From an uncultured Bacteroidota bacterium (GTDB taxonomy: Bacteria; Bacteroidota; Bacteroidia; Bacteroidales; F082): DNA of 64,000 nt. The notes under the pieces are model-generated. The model ran no database searches. It saw only the letters and a program-made list of their open reading frames with translations, and was not told the DNA's origin. The DNA is taken from positions 1-64,000 of the forward strand of contig UQNO01000004.1 in assembly GCA_900542475.1 (NCBI GenBank), written 5' to 3'. Both the position numbers and the translations under genes were made by a program. This document shows, one piece after another, positions 45,314 to 55,367 of the stretch; positions within the stretch are counted from its first letter, which is position 1; the number at the start of each line of letters is the position of its first letter.

Positions 45314-46801
45314 TCAAATCAACTTCCGGGTTCTCTTCTCATATTTCAACCCCATTAAACAACACAATAACGAACCGATTAATCCAACATAGATTGAATC
45401 GACAGGCAAAGATATAAATTCTCCGAAAATCAAGCATGTTGTTCCGAAAACAATCGATAAAAACACCCATTTCGCTTTGAAATGACCTGGATAGAACAGC
45501 GCCAACGTAAGCGGGACGAAGGTCGCGGTGGTGCGCAACCCCATCGAGAGAAAACCCAAGTCGTTGATATAATGTCCTGAAAATGTCGATGCTATGACAA
45601 CTGCGACAAGCTGTATCCCGATTATTGTCATTCTTGAAATCAGGAGTTTATTATTGGGTTTGAAGACATCTTTCACCAAAATCGTAGATGCGCCCAATGT
45701 CAGTCCGGAGCCGCCGATGACGATAGTTATCAGCAATGTGCCAAGCACTATTCCGCCAAGGAATTTCGGCAGATGGTTGGTGACAAACATCGGGAAAGCC
45801 TGCGCCGAGCTTGTCATCACTCCAAGACCCGATGGAATATCTTTACCGATGACGTTCAATGCGTTAAGTTCATCGACAGTAACATAGTGGGCGCGCATAT
45901 ACATGCCCACCATCACACAGGCGAAACCGATTGGAATCGATATGAGGGCTGAAATCATGGCGCCTTTACGCGCGACGCCGTCGCTTCGTCCCGACCAAAT
46001 CGCCTGGGCATAAGTCTGGGTGGAGAGCACGCCAAGAATCACAGAGAGACAAGAGCCTAAATCTTTGGATACGCCACGAGCAAATATGTTCTGATATTTA
46101 TGATTCACATCTTGTATGGAGTTCAGACCATCAATCAGTTGAATATCAGTATCTATCAAGATATGATTTATTGAATTCACAAGTCCGGAATAGCCTTTTG
46201 AGAGGAAAAGCACCAATGTGCCAGCCGCCAGTGCGGAGAGGCACAAAAGAATTATTTTCACCACGCCGCCGATGCCGGCGCTCCATAATCCGCCGAAGAC
46301 GACGTACAACGTCATGATGACAGCAGCCATCATTGCAGCTATCCAGAATCTCATAGGAAAAATCGTCATCAGCAGCGCAGCCGCCGACAGCACCTGCGCT
46401 ATGATACTGATAAACATACCTAAAGAGCACAAAACAGAGCCTGTCATCTCGGCTTTACGTCCGTATTCCTTACGAACAATCTCCAACAAGGTAGTACTTC
46501 CGCTACGTCGCAACGGCATCACATATCCTATCGCCAACACCACACAGCCTAACGCCATGCCCATAGTGAACCACCATGCCGAGATGCCAAAACTGAACGC
46601 CAACTGTGCGGTTCCCACCGTGGACTGTCCACCGACGAGAGTGCCGATGACAGTGCCTGCAACCAACCAAGTGCCAGCCTTTCCACCGCTTGTATGAAAG
46701 TCATTGGCGTTCTTCACCTTACGAACCGAAAGAATACCGACGGTTTCGATAAGAGCAACTGCCAGAACAAGGCCAAGGATATGAAAAACAGAGATTGCCA
46801 T
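45314..46801 (-). CDS. Sodium/solute symporter family protein
   Basis: 495 residues from the ATG at 46801 (a TTG at 46813 is an alternative). Some 13 hydrophobic segments cover the protein. SSS-family features are TWLVAGTVIGTLVGGQSTVG (TM1-2 region, first sodium-site area), FGISAWWFTMGMALGCVV, YVVFGGLWSAGIGGVVKII, and STQTYAQAIWSGRSDGVARK near residue 262. It imports a small organic solute with sodium; the ligand (for example a carboxylate or amino acid) cannot be predicted. The 3' end overlaps the tail of the methylase remnant. A minus-strand -7 element TATTTTTG lies at 46822-46829. Confidence 0.88.
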   Translation of the reverse strand: MAISVFHILGLVLAVALIETVGILSVRKVKNANDFHTSGGKAGTWLVAGTVIGTLVGGQSTVGTAQLAFSFGISAWWFTMGMALGCVVLAIGYVMPLRRSGSTTLLEIVRKEYGRKAEMTGSVLCSLGMFISIIAQVLSAAALLMTIFPMRFWIAAMMAAVIMTLYVVFGGLWSAGIGGVVKIILLCLSALAAGTLVLFLSKGYSGLVNSINHILIDTDIQLIDGLNSIQDVNHKYQNIFARGVSKDLGSCLSVILGVLSTQTYAQAIWSGRSDGVARKGAMISALISIPIGFACVMVGMYMRAHYVTVDELNALNVIGKDIPSGLGVMTSSAQAFPMFVTNHLPKFLGGIVLGTLLITIVIGGSGLTLGASTILVKDVFKPNNKLLISRMTIIGIQLVAVVIASTFSGHYINDLGFLSMGLRTTATFVPLTLALFYPGHFKAKWVFLSIVFGTTCLIFGEFISLPVDSIYVGLIGSLLCCLMGLKYEKRTRKLI

Positions 46802-46954
46802 TTTATATTTCAAAAACGGTGCAAAAATACGAAAATTTAACCATCGGCGGTTAGATTTCAGCCATTAGTTTTCTTGATGATGGCTAACGAACAACAGATG
46901 ATAGTTTACGGCTGAATTTTCAACTTTTTTTCTTCAACTTTTAATTAAAAACAG

Positions 46955-46962
46955 TATCTTTG
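46955..46962 (+). promoter_or_regulatory. -7 element of the nitroreductase lipoprotein gene
   Basis: TATCTTTG, 20 bases before the ATG at 46982. No TTG lies at the ideal distance upstream. Confidence 0.45.
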
Positions 46963-46981
46963 TAGCCTTAAAACTTGAAAA

Positions 46982-47596
46982 ATGAAAAAATCGCTCCTAA
47001 TTATCGCTGCGGCGCTCATGCTAGGCAGCTGCTGCAACAAAACTGACGAATCAAACGAAAAAGCAATGAATACTACAATGGAAGACCTGCTGACACGTCG
47101 CAGCATACGCAGCTATACCGACGAAGTGCCTCCGATGGAGGTCATCGAAGAGATATGCAAGGCCGGGACCTATGCGCCTACGGGAATGAACAGGCAGGTG
47201 CCAATCATCATAGCCGTGACGAACCGCGAGGTGCGCGACAGGCTGAGTAAGCTCAACGCCGGTGTTTTCGGTCGTGACGACACGGATCCGTTTTATGGAG
47301 CCCCCGTGGTTCTGGTGGTTTTGTCCGACACAACAGCGGCAATGACTTGGAAAGAAGACGGCTCACTCGTGATGGGCAACCTCTTGAACGCCGCACACGC
47401 CAAAGGACTCGGCTCTTGCTGGATTCATCGAGCCAAAGAGGTTTTCGAGACTGAAGAAGGGAAAGCCATACTCCGCGACCTTGACATAGACGACACAAAA
47501 TATGCCGGAATAGGAAACTGCATACTTGGCTATGTGAAAGGCGACTATCCGGAAGCAAGACCTCGTAAAGAAAACTATGTGTATTGGATTAAGTAA
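46982..47596 (+). CDS. Nitroreductase-family lipoprotein
   Basis: 204 residues. A lipoprotein signal (KKSLLIIAAALMLGSCC, Cys17) precedes a nitroreductase domain: LLTRRSIRSYTDEVPP near residue 36 (FMN phosphate binding RRS.R), ICKAGTYAPTGMNRQ near residue 58, LVMGNLLNAAHAKGLGSCWI near residue 130, and GNCILGYVKGDYPEARPRK. An exported flavin nitroreductase is unusual since the cofactor must be loaded before or after export, but such proteins recur in Bacteroidota. Alternatively the true start is an internal Met (EKAMNTTMEDLL), giving a cytoplasmic enzyme; the clean lipobox and well-placed promoter favour the long form. The substrate is unknown. Confidence 0.82.
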   Translation: MKKSLLIIAAALMLGSCCNKTDESNEKAMNTTMEDLLTRRSIRSYTDEVPPMEVIEEICKAGTYAPTGMNRQVPIIIAVTNREVRDRLSKLNAGVFGRDDTDPFYGAPVVLVVLSDTTAAMTWKEDGSLVMGNLLNAAHAKGLGSCWIHRAKEVFETEEGKAILRDLDIDDTKYAGIGNCILGYVKGDYPEARPRKENYVYWIK

Positions 47597-47668
47597 CTAA
47601 ATGGGATTTCTAATTATACTTGTGTTTCTTGTCTTCTGATTAATATGACGACGAAGTCTCATCGCCAT

Positions 47669-50600
47669 TTAAAACAGTCTGTTCATTAACACTTTTTCAA
47701 TTTTTATCTCATCACGCAAATACACTATATATGCTTTAATATCTTGATTACCATTCATTTGCATCAACGCTCCCATATAATTGCGCAGTTGGTTTTTATA
47801 ATCCTCATGCTCCTCGCCGGTTTTGTAATCAATCAAAATGGTACCTTGAGGTGTCTCCGCAAATCTGTCGGGGCGTATGATTTTGCCGTCGCATGTATGG
47901 ATATCCATCTCGTTTTTCACCACGGCATCATCAGCAAAGGCAGGTTTAAGTTCTGGAATATCAGTCACCTTACGGAATATCTCAAGTAATTTCCCGGCTT
48001 GTCCCTCATCGATTGTTCCGTCGTTCACATAAGGTCTCAAAGCCTTTTCCGCATCTTCAATTATACGGATTTTCGACAGAATCTGATGCACGAGCGAACC
48101 CCATTGCTCCGGCATAAACGAGCCTTTCTCTGCCCAAATCATTGTTGGATCAGGGTCAATTTTCAGCTTATCTTGCCAATCCAATGCTTTCGGCACCACA
48201 TCGCCCGCTTTCAATTCCAATATTTTGCCCCCACCATTATTGACTTCCTTTTCTTTGACCGTCAATACTGTAGCATCAAATTCCCCATAATTATATGAAG
48301 TATGCTCATCGTTTTCCACTACTTCAAACTCATTGTTCTTAACGAAATAGTCATTAAACACATCATCGTTTCCAGTCTCGACATGTTGGATATCAATATT
48401 ATTCGCAAAGAAATCGACAAAAAGATTATATCCGTCGGCAGGTCTTTTATCATTAGTGTACACGAACAGCATATTTTTCGCACGCGTCATTGCGACATAC
48501 ATAATGTCAAGTATGTCGAGTTGGGTTTTCCTTTCTTCTTCTTTTAAAAGATTCTCGTAAGTGGTTCCCGCGAGTTTATTTTTAGACAGTCCGAGCAAGA
48601 AGGCGTCGAGATACGGGACATCTTTGGTATCTGGATTATTGGCGCATTCTATCCACATCTCGCTTTGGGTCAAGCCGTGAGATGAAACGAGGTTGGTATC
48701 GGCGTATGGATACAAGACCACCTTAAATTCCAGGCCTTTGGCCTTATGTATCGTCATAATCTGAACACAATCGAGGTCACCGGTGATTTGCACCGCCAGT
48801 TTATCTTTCTTTTTCTCCCAAAATTCCAAAAAATCGCCGACACCGGCACTGTGACGGCACTGCCATTCATAGACAGTGTTCATGAAATACTGAAGAAACA
48901 CATCGGAGACTATGTCGAAACCGTAGTTTTTGCATATCCGGGTGCATGTGTCAAATATGCCACCAGCCGGAGCCGCCTCCTTCAATATGTCCGTACTGAC
49001 GAAAGATGTTTCGCCTCCATGTGTTTGATTATAAAAATATTCCACGGTCTTCCGTGTCACCATATTATTTTCGTCAATCATCAACGCCAATGTGTTGACA
49101 ATCAACTGTATTTTATCAGATGTCTGCAACAAGACCGATTCCGCTGAAAGGACCTCTATATCGTTTTCAATCAGATAATTCGCTATATCAGCGCCATCGC
49201 CATTAGAGCGCACAAGAATTATAATATTCTTATAATCAACACCTTGCGCATGTAATTTTTTTATTTGCGAGAGCATCGAGGCCTTCACTTTTTCTTTGTA
49301 TTCCGCTGTTTTCATCTCACCGTGAAACACCTCGACGGAAACGAAACCACCTTGCTTTTGGGGATTGTACCTTTGTTCAGCGTCATCATATACATCTGGG
49401 AAATCCAAGAAACGTTCTGCGAAACGGAAAAAGGTGTTATTAAATTTTATCACATTTTTCGATGAACGGTAGTTTGTTCCGAGCGACATTTTTTGCGCCG
49501 ACCGCACAAGCTGTTTCTGGCAGCGCTCCCCAAAATCATTGTCAGGTTTATGGTAAATCATCGGAAGATTGATAATCTGTTCCACCTCACCGGAGCGAAA
49601 ACGGTAAATCGACTGCTTTGCGTCGCCTACAATCATGTTCATGTTGCCCAAAGCGAGACTGTTCTCCATCAAAGGCAGGAAATTCTGCCATTGCAGCACT
49701 GATGTGTCCTGAAACTCGTCGATAAAATAATGTTTGTACCTCTCACCTATCCTCTCGTAAATAAACGGCACAGAGCAGTCACCCAGAATATCGGAAATAC
49801 GTTTGTTGAACTCCGAAATATGCACTTGGGAGGTCTCTGCGATAGATTGACGCACAAGCCCGTATATATGGCTTCGCAGCACATACAGATACAAGTTTTT
49901 TTCAATAATTTCAAACACCAACTTCTTGGAATACAACGATTTATATTTGCCGATAGCATCTGCGTAAACACCTACAATCGTGTCATCGACAATCTTGATT
50001 TTAGCGTCATGCCAACGTTTATTGCCGTTCAGGATATTGTCAATCGTCGGGGTCGTGACCACGCTCCTGCCTTCCTGCATCTTCTTCTTCACCGATGGCA
50101 GACCGGTTTTCGCCTTGCCGTTATAATCCATGTCGGTAATGCCAAGCCGGTTCTCTTCCGATTCTATATCTTTGACAATCTGCGACAAAGCCTCGTCTAA
50201 TCTCTCGTTTTCCGAATGAACGTATTTCTTGATTGTCTTGTATTTTTCTTCATCCAAGTCAGTCAAATTCTTATAGTTACCTTTGCGATAAGCGTCTTCC
50301 GACAGGAGTTTCTCCATATATTCGCCTATGAGTTTTTTCACATTCCACGATGTCTCCTCCGAAAGGTTAGCCTCAACAAACTCCGACAAAATTTTTGTAA
50401 TGAAATTGTTTTTACCAATCTCATTTGAAAGACGTTGGATTATTTCATCAACGAGGTCGTCATTATCAAGGATCACACTATATCGGCCCGGCAGTTCCAA
50501 CTCTCTTGCAAAGCTCCTTGACAATCGCTGCACAAAACTATCGATTGTACATACAGCGACATCGCCATAATTATGTAACATCTTGATATACAAGCGTTTC

Positions 50601-50893
50601 GCCCTACCACTCAACTCATCTTGCTCTATTCCGATGGTTGAAACGAGGTGGTCTCTCATTTGTTTAATATCTTTGTCTCCAGAGTTTTCGCTGATTCCCA
50701 AAAGGAACTTCAAAATCTTGGCTTTCATCTCGTTTGCCGCCTTGTTAGTAAATGTCACGGCTAAAATCTCGCGAAAAGCGTCTGCGTTGTCACATAGACA
50801 CAATGTCAGGTATTCCCTCACGATAGTGAAGGTCTTGCCCGAACCGGCGGAGGCTTTATAAATTTTGAAAGGCTTATCTTGATGTTGGCTCAT
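47669..50893 (-). CDS. UvrD-type helicase/nuclease, AddA/RecB-like
   Basis: 1074 residues from the ATG at 50893 (MSQHQDKPF), which overlaps tamB by 20 bases; an upstream ATG at 50941 would add 16 residues. Superfamily 1 helicase motifs: IYKASAGSGKTFTIVREY (Walker A), LAVTFTNKAANEMKAKIL, YKHYFIDEFQDTS (Walker B), LGTNYRSSKNVIKF, MTIHKAKGLEFKVVLYPY and MYVAMTRAKNMLFVYT. The C-terminal 200 residues have a PD-(D/E)XK nuclease: RPDRFAETPQGTILIDYKTG. It processes double-strand breaks for recombination. The usual AddB partner gene is not adjacent. It is likely cotranscribed with tamB. Confidence 0.9.
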   Translation of the reverse strand: MSQHQDKPFKIYKASAGSGKTFTIVREYLTLCLCDNADAFREILAVTFTNKAANEMKAKILKFLLGISENSGDKDIKQMRDHLVSTIGIEQDELSGRAKRLYIKMLHNYGDVAVCTIDSFVQRLSRSFARELELPGRYSVILDNDDLVDEIIQRLSNEIGKNNFITKILSEFVEANLSEETSWNVKKLIGEYMEKLLSEDAYRKGNYKNLTDLDEEKYKTIKKYVHSENERLDEALSQIVKDIESEENRLGITDMDYNGKAKTGLPSVKKKMQEGRSVVTTPTIDNILNGNKRWHDAKIKIVDDTIVGVYADAIGKYKSLYSKKLVFEIIEKNLYLYVLRSHIYGLVRQSIAETSQVHISEFNKRISDILGDCSVPFIYERIGERYKHYFIDEFQDTSVLQWQNFLPLMENSLALGNMNMIVGDAKQSIYRFRSGEVEQIINLPMIYHKPDNDFGERCQKQLVRSAQKMSLGTNYRSSKNVIKFNNTFFRFAERFLDFPDVYDDAEQRYNPQKQGGFVSVEVFHGEMKTAEYKEKVKASMLSQIKKLHAQGVDYKNIIILVRSNGDGADIANYLIENDIEVLSAESVLLQTSDKIQLIVNTLALMIDENNMVTRKTVEYFYNQTHGGETSFVSTDILKEAAPAGGIFDTCTRICKNYGFDIVSDVFLQYFMNTVYEWQCRHSAGVGDFLEFWEKKKDKLAVQITGDLDCVQIMTIHKAKGLEFKVVLYPYADTNLVSSHGLTQSEMWIECANNPDTKDVPYLDAFLLGLSKNKLAGTTYENLLKEEERKTQLDILDIMYVAMTRAKNMLFVYTNDKRPADGYNLFVDFFANNIDIQHVETGNDDVFNDYFVKNNEFEVVENDEHTSYNYGEFDATVLTVKEKEVNNGGGKILELKAGDVVPKALDWQDKLKIDPDPTMIWAEKGSFMPEQWGSLVHQILSKIRIIEDAEKALRPYVNDGTIDEGQAGKLLEIFRKVTDIPELKPAFADDAVVKNEMDIHTCDGKIIRPDRFAETPQGTILIDYKTGEEHEDYKNQLRNYMGALMQMNGNQDIKAYIVYLRDEIKIEKVLMNRLF

Positions 50894-53800
50894 CGGTGTT
50901 TTTTTTCTTTTTGTTTTTCCTATGAATGTTGAAGACTTCACTCAAGCTATCAAAGCTTTGAGAATATGAGATACCCACACCTTGGGTAAAATCGGAGTAG
51001 TTTTCTATAGAATAATAATAGTAATTATTTTTGATATTCGTATGATTATACGCCTTGAGACTCAATCGTTTAGTCAGTCGGAAAGTTAAATCGACATCAC
51101 CCACTATATTGTTGGCGTTGTCCACGTCAGTCTCGTTGCCCCGAATAACGCCGAAGTTACCTTCAACGATGAGACGGTCGTCGAAAAGCTGTGTTGAAAG
51201 CGCCACCTCAAGTTCTTCGTTGGTGAGATTATCGTTAGGCGTGTAATTGATACCAATGTCGAAGTCTTTTGAAATCTGCGAGAGCCAGTTGCTCAGTTGA
51301 CTTGTAATAACGCTATAGCCGGCGGTTGTGCCAAAACGCGCGATATTGTTGCCCGCCGTGTAAGAGAACGAGCCAAGCACCATCAGAGAGAACACTTGTT
51401 GCGCCATCACTGCCTGATTTGTGGTGTCGATGACTGAATAAACCAGGCTTCGTATGTCTTCCAAGGCGTTAGGCAGCTCTATTCCGAATGTTATCGTCGG
51501 GTTCATCAACTTGTCGGACAGCCTGATGATACAATCGACATTGATATTGTTTGTTATCGCTGTTGAATCGACGAGCGGTGTTCCCAATGACGTCAGCGAT
51601 GATTTCGTCCTGTAAACGCCCACGACATCGATGTCAGCATCTGCGGGGTCGCCTGTCCATCGCAGAGTGCCTCCTTGACGCAATGTGAACAGACGCTTCA
51701 CCATCTGCAGTGTGAAATTGAACGAACCACTTGTGATATAATAATCGCCTCGCAACTCAAAATCGTTGGAGTTCAAGCCTATATTGATATTCCCTGAACC
51801 TCGGGCATTGATATTTCCCATATTTTGTGGCAAATAGATATTGACAGCGGCATCGGAGTTGACCGCCGCGTCGAGGTTCATGGTGAATTTTCTTTTCTTT
51901 TTCACGATATCATTGACGACTTTCTCCTCCACCGTATCTGTCTCCTGGGTGTTCTGGACGAAAACGACGAAATTGTTTTCCACTGATGAGGTTCCGGAAA
52001 GCGGCACATCAATTTCAGTGCCCTTCTTTGTCACTGCATCGATAGTCATCACGACATCATCAACAGGGCCCTTTATCTTCACCGTGCCGTCGGAAACGGC
52101 AGTGCCATAAAAGCCTTCCGCTTTCTCATGCGGAATGTCAAATGCGAGAAAATCACTGCATTGTATAGTTAAGTCGAAATTGATATCTTTCAGATAATTA
52201 TGATTTATCGAGCCGTTCAGCAACGCCTTGTTACCTAAAGTATCATTGATAACGACATCATTGAAAATTATCTTGTTCTTCGCAAATGCGACAGTATCAC
52301 TGAAAGTGTAGTATGTATTCAAATAATTCACTTTACAGGCTGCATTTGAAAATTTGACTTTTCCAATAATTTCAGGAGCATCAACGGAGCCTCTGACCTT
52401 TAGATTTCCATTGGCGTAACCGCCCGTCCGGCTGACCACGTCTCTGATAAACGGCGACATGGTTTCAAGTTTGAAATCATCGAAAAGCATGTCGAATTTA
52501 AGATTATCGACCTTTTTATTTGGATAATAAAAGCCAACGACACCGACAGTCTTATGATTTTCGTCACCCAAATGTTGATTATAAACCTCCATATTCAAGA
52601 AAATCGACTCGCTGGGCTCATACCATTTTGTATTCAGAAACACGTCGCCAACCGCCTGACCGTTGATATATAACCGCCTCAAATCAATATCCGAGGCGAA
52701 AGAGAGATTTTCGCTCAAACCCGAGATACCGACAAATCCGTTGAGAAGACCGTCGAAATCAAGATTATTGCCCGACGTGATGAAATCAAAGTCGGAAACA
52801 TCGACATTATCAAATTCAACGAACAATGAATCCGAATCATATTTGGGATAAACACCGTGAATCGCGATTTTCTGACTTTGAGTATATAGGTCGAAATCAT
52901 TAAGATATGCTTTTTTATCCCTGAAATCGAGGTTGCAATCTGGATTTATATGCCAAATCGTGTCGTTTATCCTAATAAAATCCGATTTTATCGAGAACAC
53001 GCCTCCCGACTGCTCATGAGGTGTGAAAACCGATTTGATATGCGCCTTGTTATGGTCTTTTTCCGAATCATCATCCCATTGCAGGTCGATATCAATCCTA
53101 TCGTTGCCGAATCTGCCCGAAAGCACGATATTCTCAAGGTTTATCCGATCAGAATTGGCGCTTGTGGAATCTCTGAAAATTATATCTTCAAGAGAAATCA
53201 CAGAGACAAACTCATCGAACTTGGCGTTGTTTCTGATTTCTATATTCTTGAAAATCATGCCATTAAACACTATTTCAGGCGAATCTATCGTGGAGCCGTG
53301 ATAAGAATAGCCGTCGGTGTACGATGCATTGATGGTAGTGCCGCCGCTAACATACAGAGATGGCGCGAACAGTTTTGACAGAGTACGCGTATCTTTCAAA
53401 TTCATCGAGAGGGAAAACTCCTGCTTGTCATCGTCAGGCTTGGTATCGTCGAACCATTTCGGCATATTCACATATCTCTTCGCCGTGTTTTTCATAGCGT
53501 TGACAAACGTCTTGGCATTCACGATGCCAGTCCCGTAAAAATCAAAGAAATCACAGTTTATAGTGACATCTTTGATGCCGCTCGACTCGGTGACGGTAGC
53601 GCCGAAGTTGTCCATCAGATATTCTTCTCCATTGAAATATCTCGTTTTTTTGACATCTACCCTTCCTATGAGATTATCAATATCGTCGCCACTGAACTCC
53701 GCATTGATATTCGAGGAGATATGCATTATGGAGTCATTATCAAGGAAATTAAGCTTGACTAAATCAGCGTCGTTTATGTCGGCGATGATATTATAGCTCA

Positions 53801-55355
53801 AACGCTCGCCATGAAAATCAACAATCGACGACAAATCGAGGTCAAGATAAGGGTGCCTGACATCAGTCATCGTTATAAACCGTTGATTTTCAAAGTCTCC
53901 ATGAATATTCAAATCATTAAACTCATTGCCGTTCAGCACCAAGGAGCTGAAGAATAAATCCGCCTCAAAGTCAATATCTTTCAGTTCAAGGCCGCGACCA
54001 TTCATATCAAAATCAAAAGATGCCTCGCCCAAATAATCCGATGCCAACAATGTGTTGAGTTTCAATCCTTGGGCGTCAATATCAAACGAATAAGACGGGG
54101 CCTCGCCTGTATTGAGATAAGCGCCCACGTTGATATCGCCCACTTCAGTGAATAGACTGAACTGCGTCTTGAAATTTTTAGCATATCCCTGATAACAACC
54201 CGACAATGTATAAGTTTCAACACACTCGAACATTTCCGGGACCGGAACGGTACCGTGTTCTATTGGAATGTAGAAATTCCTTGTATCGTTGTATGAAGAT
54301 ACCATACCATTGATTGTCACATCGATGTAAGAGCCAAAGAAATCAGGCAGTCCGGCGAATGAGACATCAGCCTCTATATGTGATTCTTCACCGAAGTTCG
54401 CCACGAAATCGCTCACCTTAAAATCACTGACAGTACCTTCATAATATGCTGTAAAGTCAAACTTATCGGGCATTTTGTCCAAAATCCATGAAAAATATTT
54501 GAGGTCGCTCAGTTTCACAGTGGAGGGTCTTACATCACCGATAATTTTGACAGAATCGATAAAATTATAATATGCGCTTGAATTATTGTATTCGAAACGC
54601 AGGTCGAGGTTGGCGCGCGAGTCACCGGTTTCAAGAAGCAGATTTTTAACATCAAGGCTTTTTTCGCAAAACAACACGTCGCCCTTTGCCTCTTTTAAAA
54701 CCAGTCCGCATTTGTCGACGCCTCTCAACGAATGGACGAGTCCGAGGACAGTGTCGCCTCTTATTTCAAGATTGCTGAAAACGCCATAGATGCTGTCGAT
54801 ATCGAGATGGGCGTAGTCCATGGTTAGTTTTTCAGGTTTGTCTTTGTTCTGGTTCCAGAATATGAAATGACCGTTGTCGAGTTTCAGTTTCTCCACCTCC
54901 AAATGGAACCTCGACCCGTTTTTATCATTCATCTTGCTTTTTTCTCCACCCAGTTGATTCAAAATCTCCTTGACATTCAGTTTTTCATCATTTTCATATT
55001 TCACGACGCGTCCCAGCACGTCTTTAAAAAATATCTCTTTGACAACGATATTGCCGAACAAAATCATCGGGCTGATTTTTGCATCTATCCGACCTATTTG
55101 AAACATGGGATAGCCGTTCAAGTCGTCAAACACCAGATCTTCTATGCACAGTCCGAGGTTCTCGGTAATATAGAAGGTTCGTATTTTAACGTCGGTTTGG
55201 AGTTTTTCCGACAATTTGCCGGCGAAAGAGCGCGCGACCATACTCTGCACGGTGATGTCACGGAAAGCCGCCACGAGGCTTGCCATGAGAGCAAAAATTA
55301 TCATGATGATAATTAAAATGCCGTGTATAATATTCTTTTTTGTACCTTTGCGCAT
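50874..55355 (-). CDS. TamB-family translocation and assembly module protein
   Basis: 1493 residues. One N-terminal membrane anchor (GILIIIMIIFALMASLVAAF) is followed by an AsmA-like start (GKLSEKLQTDVKIRTFYITE) and a very long series of beta-strand-rich segments, the groove-forming repeat that spans the periplasm. The C-terminal 400 residues are the DUF490/TamB domain: RGSGNINIGLNSNDFELRGD, GTLRWTGDPADADIDVVGVY and LSTQLFDDRLIVEGNFGV. TamB proteins move phospholipid to, or assist barrel insertion into, the outer membrane. It starts 12 bases from the divergent tsaD start, and its last 20 bases overlap the addA-like gene. Confidence 0.88.
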   Translation of the reverse strand: MRKGTKKNIIHGILIIIMIIFALMASLVAAFRDITVQSMVARSFAGKLSEKLQTDVKIRTFYITENLGLCIEDLVFDDLNGYPMFQIGRIDAKISPMILFGNIVVKEIFFKDVLGRVVKYENDEKLNVKEILNQLGGEKSKMNDKNGSRFHLEVEKLKLDNGHFIFWNQNKDKPEKLTMDYAHLDIDSIYGVFSNLEIRGDTVLGLVHSLRGVDKCGLVLKEAKGDVLFCEKSLDVKNLLLETGDSRANLDLRFEYNNSSAYYNFIDSVKIIGDVRPSTVKLSDLKYFSWILDKMPDKFDFTAYYEGTVSDFKVSDFVANFGEESHIEADVSFAGLPDFFGSYIDVTINGMVSSYNDTRNFYIPIEHGTVPVPEMFECVETYTLSGCYQGYAKNFKTQFSLFTEVGDINVGAYLNTGEAPSYSFDIDAQGLKLNTLLASDYLGEASFDFDMNGRGLELKDIDFEADLFFSSLVLNGNEFNDLNIHGDFENQRFITMTDVRHPYLDLDLSSIVDFHGERLSYNIIADINDADLVKLNFLDNDSIMHISSNINAEFSGDDIDNLIGRVDVKKTRYFNGEEYLMDNFGATVTESSGIKDVTINCDFFDFYGTGIVNAKTFVNAMKNTAKRYVNMPKWFDDTKPDDDKQEFSLSMNLKDTRTLSKLFAPSLYVSGGTTINASYTDGYSYHGSTIDSPEIVFNGMIFKNIEIRNNAKFDEFVSVISLEDIIFRDSTSANSDRINLENIVLSGRFGNDRIDIDLQWDDDSEKDHNKAHIKSVFTPHEQSGGVFSIKSDFIRINDTIWHINPDCNLDFRDKKAYLNDFDLYTQSQKIAIHGVYPKYDSDSLFVEFDNVDVSDFDFITSGNNLDFDGLLNGFVGISGLSENLSFASDIDLRRLYINGQAVGDVFLNTKWYEPSESIFLNMEVYNQHLGDENHKTVGVVGFYYPNKKVDNLKFDMLFDDFKLETMSPFIRDVVSRTGGYANGNLKVRGSVDAPEIIGKVKFSNAACKVNYLNTYYTFSDTVAFAKNKIIFNDVVINDTLGNKALLNGSINHNYLKDINFDLTIQCSDFLAFDIPHEKAEGFYGTAVSDGTVKIKGPVDDVVMTIDAVTKKGTEIDVPLSGTSSVENNFVVFVQNTQETDTVEEKVVNDIVKKKRKFTMNLDAAVNSDAAVNIYLPQNMGNINARGSGNINIGLNSNDFELRGDYYITSGSFNFTLQMVKRLFTLRQGGTLRWTGDPADADIDVVGVYRTKSSLTSLGTPLVDSTAITNNINVDCIIRLSDKLMNPTITFGIELPNALEDIRSLVYSVIDTTNQAVMAQQVFSLMVLGSFSYTAGNNIARFGTTAGYSVITSQLSNWLSQISKDFDIGINYTPNDNLTNEELEVALSTQLFDDRLIVEGNFGVIRGNETDVDNANNIVGDVDLTFRLTKRLSLKAYNHTNIKNNYYYYSIENYSDFTQGVGISYSQSFDSLSEVFNIHRKNKKKKNTDEPTSR
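55343..55350 (+). promoter_or_regulatory. -7 element of tsaD, inside the tamB start
   Basis: TACCTTTG matches TAnnTTTG, 18 bases before the tsaD ATG at 55368. It lies within codons 2-5 of the divergent tamB gene. The tsaD mRNA would have a leader of only about ten bases. Confidence 0.5.
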
Positions 55356-55367
55356 TCTTTTATAGCT

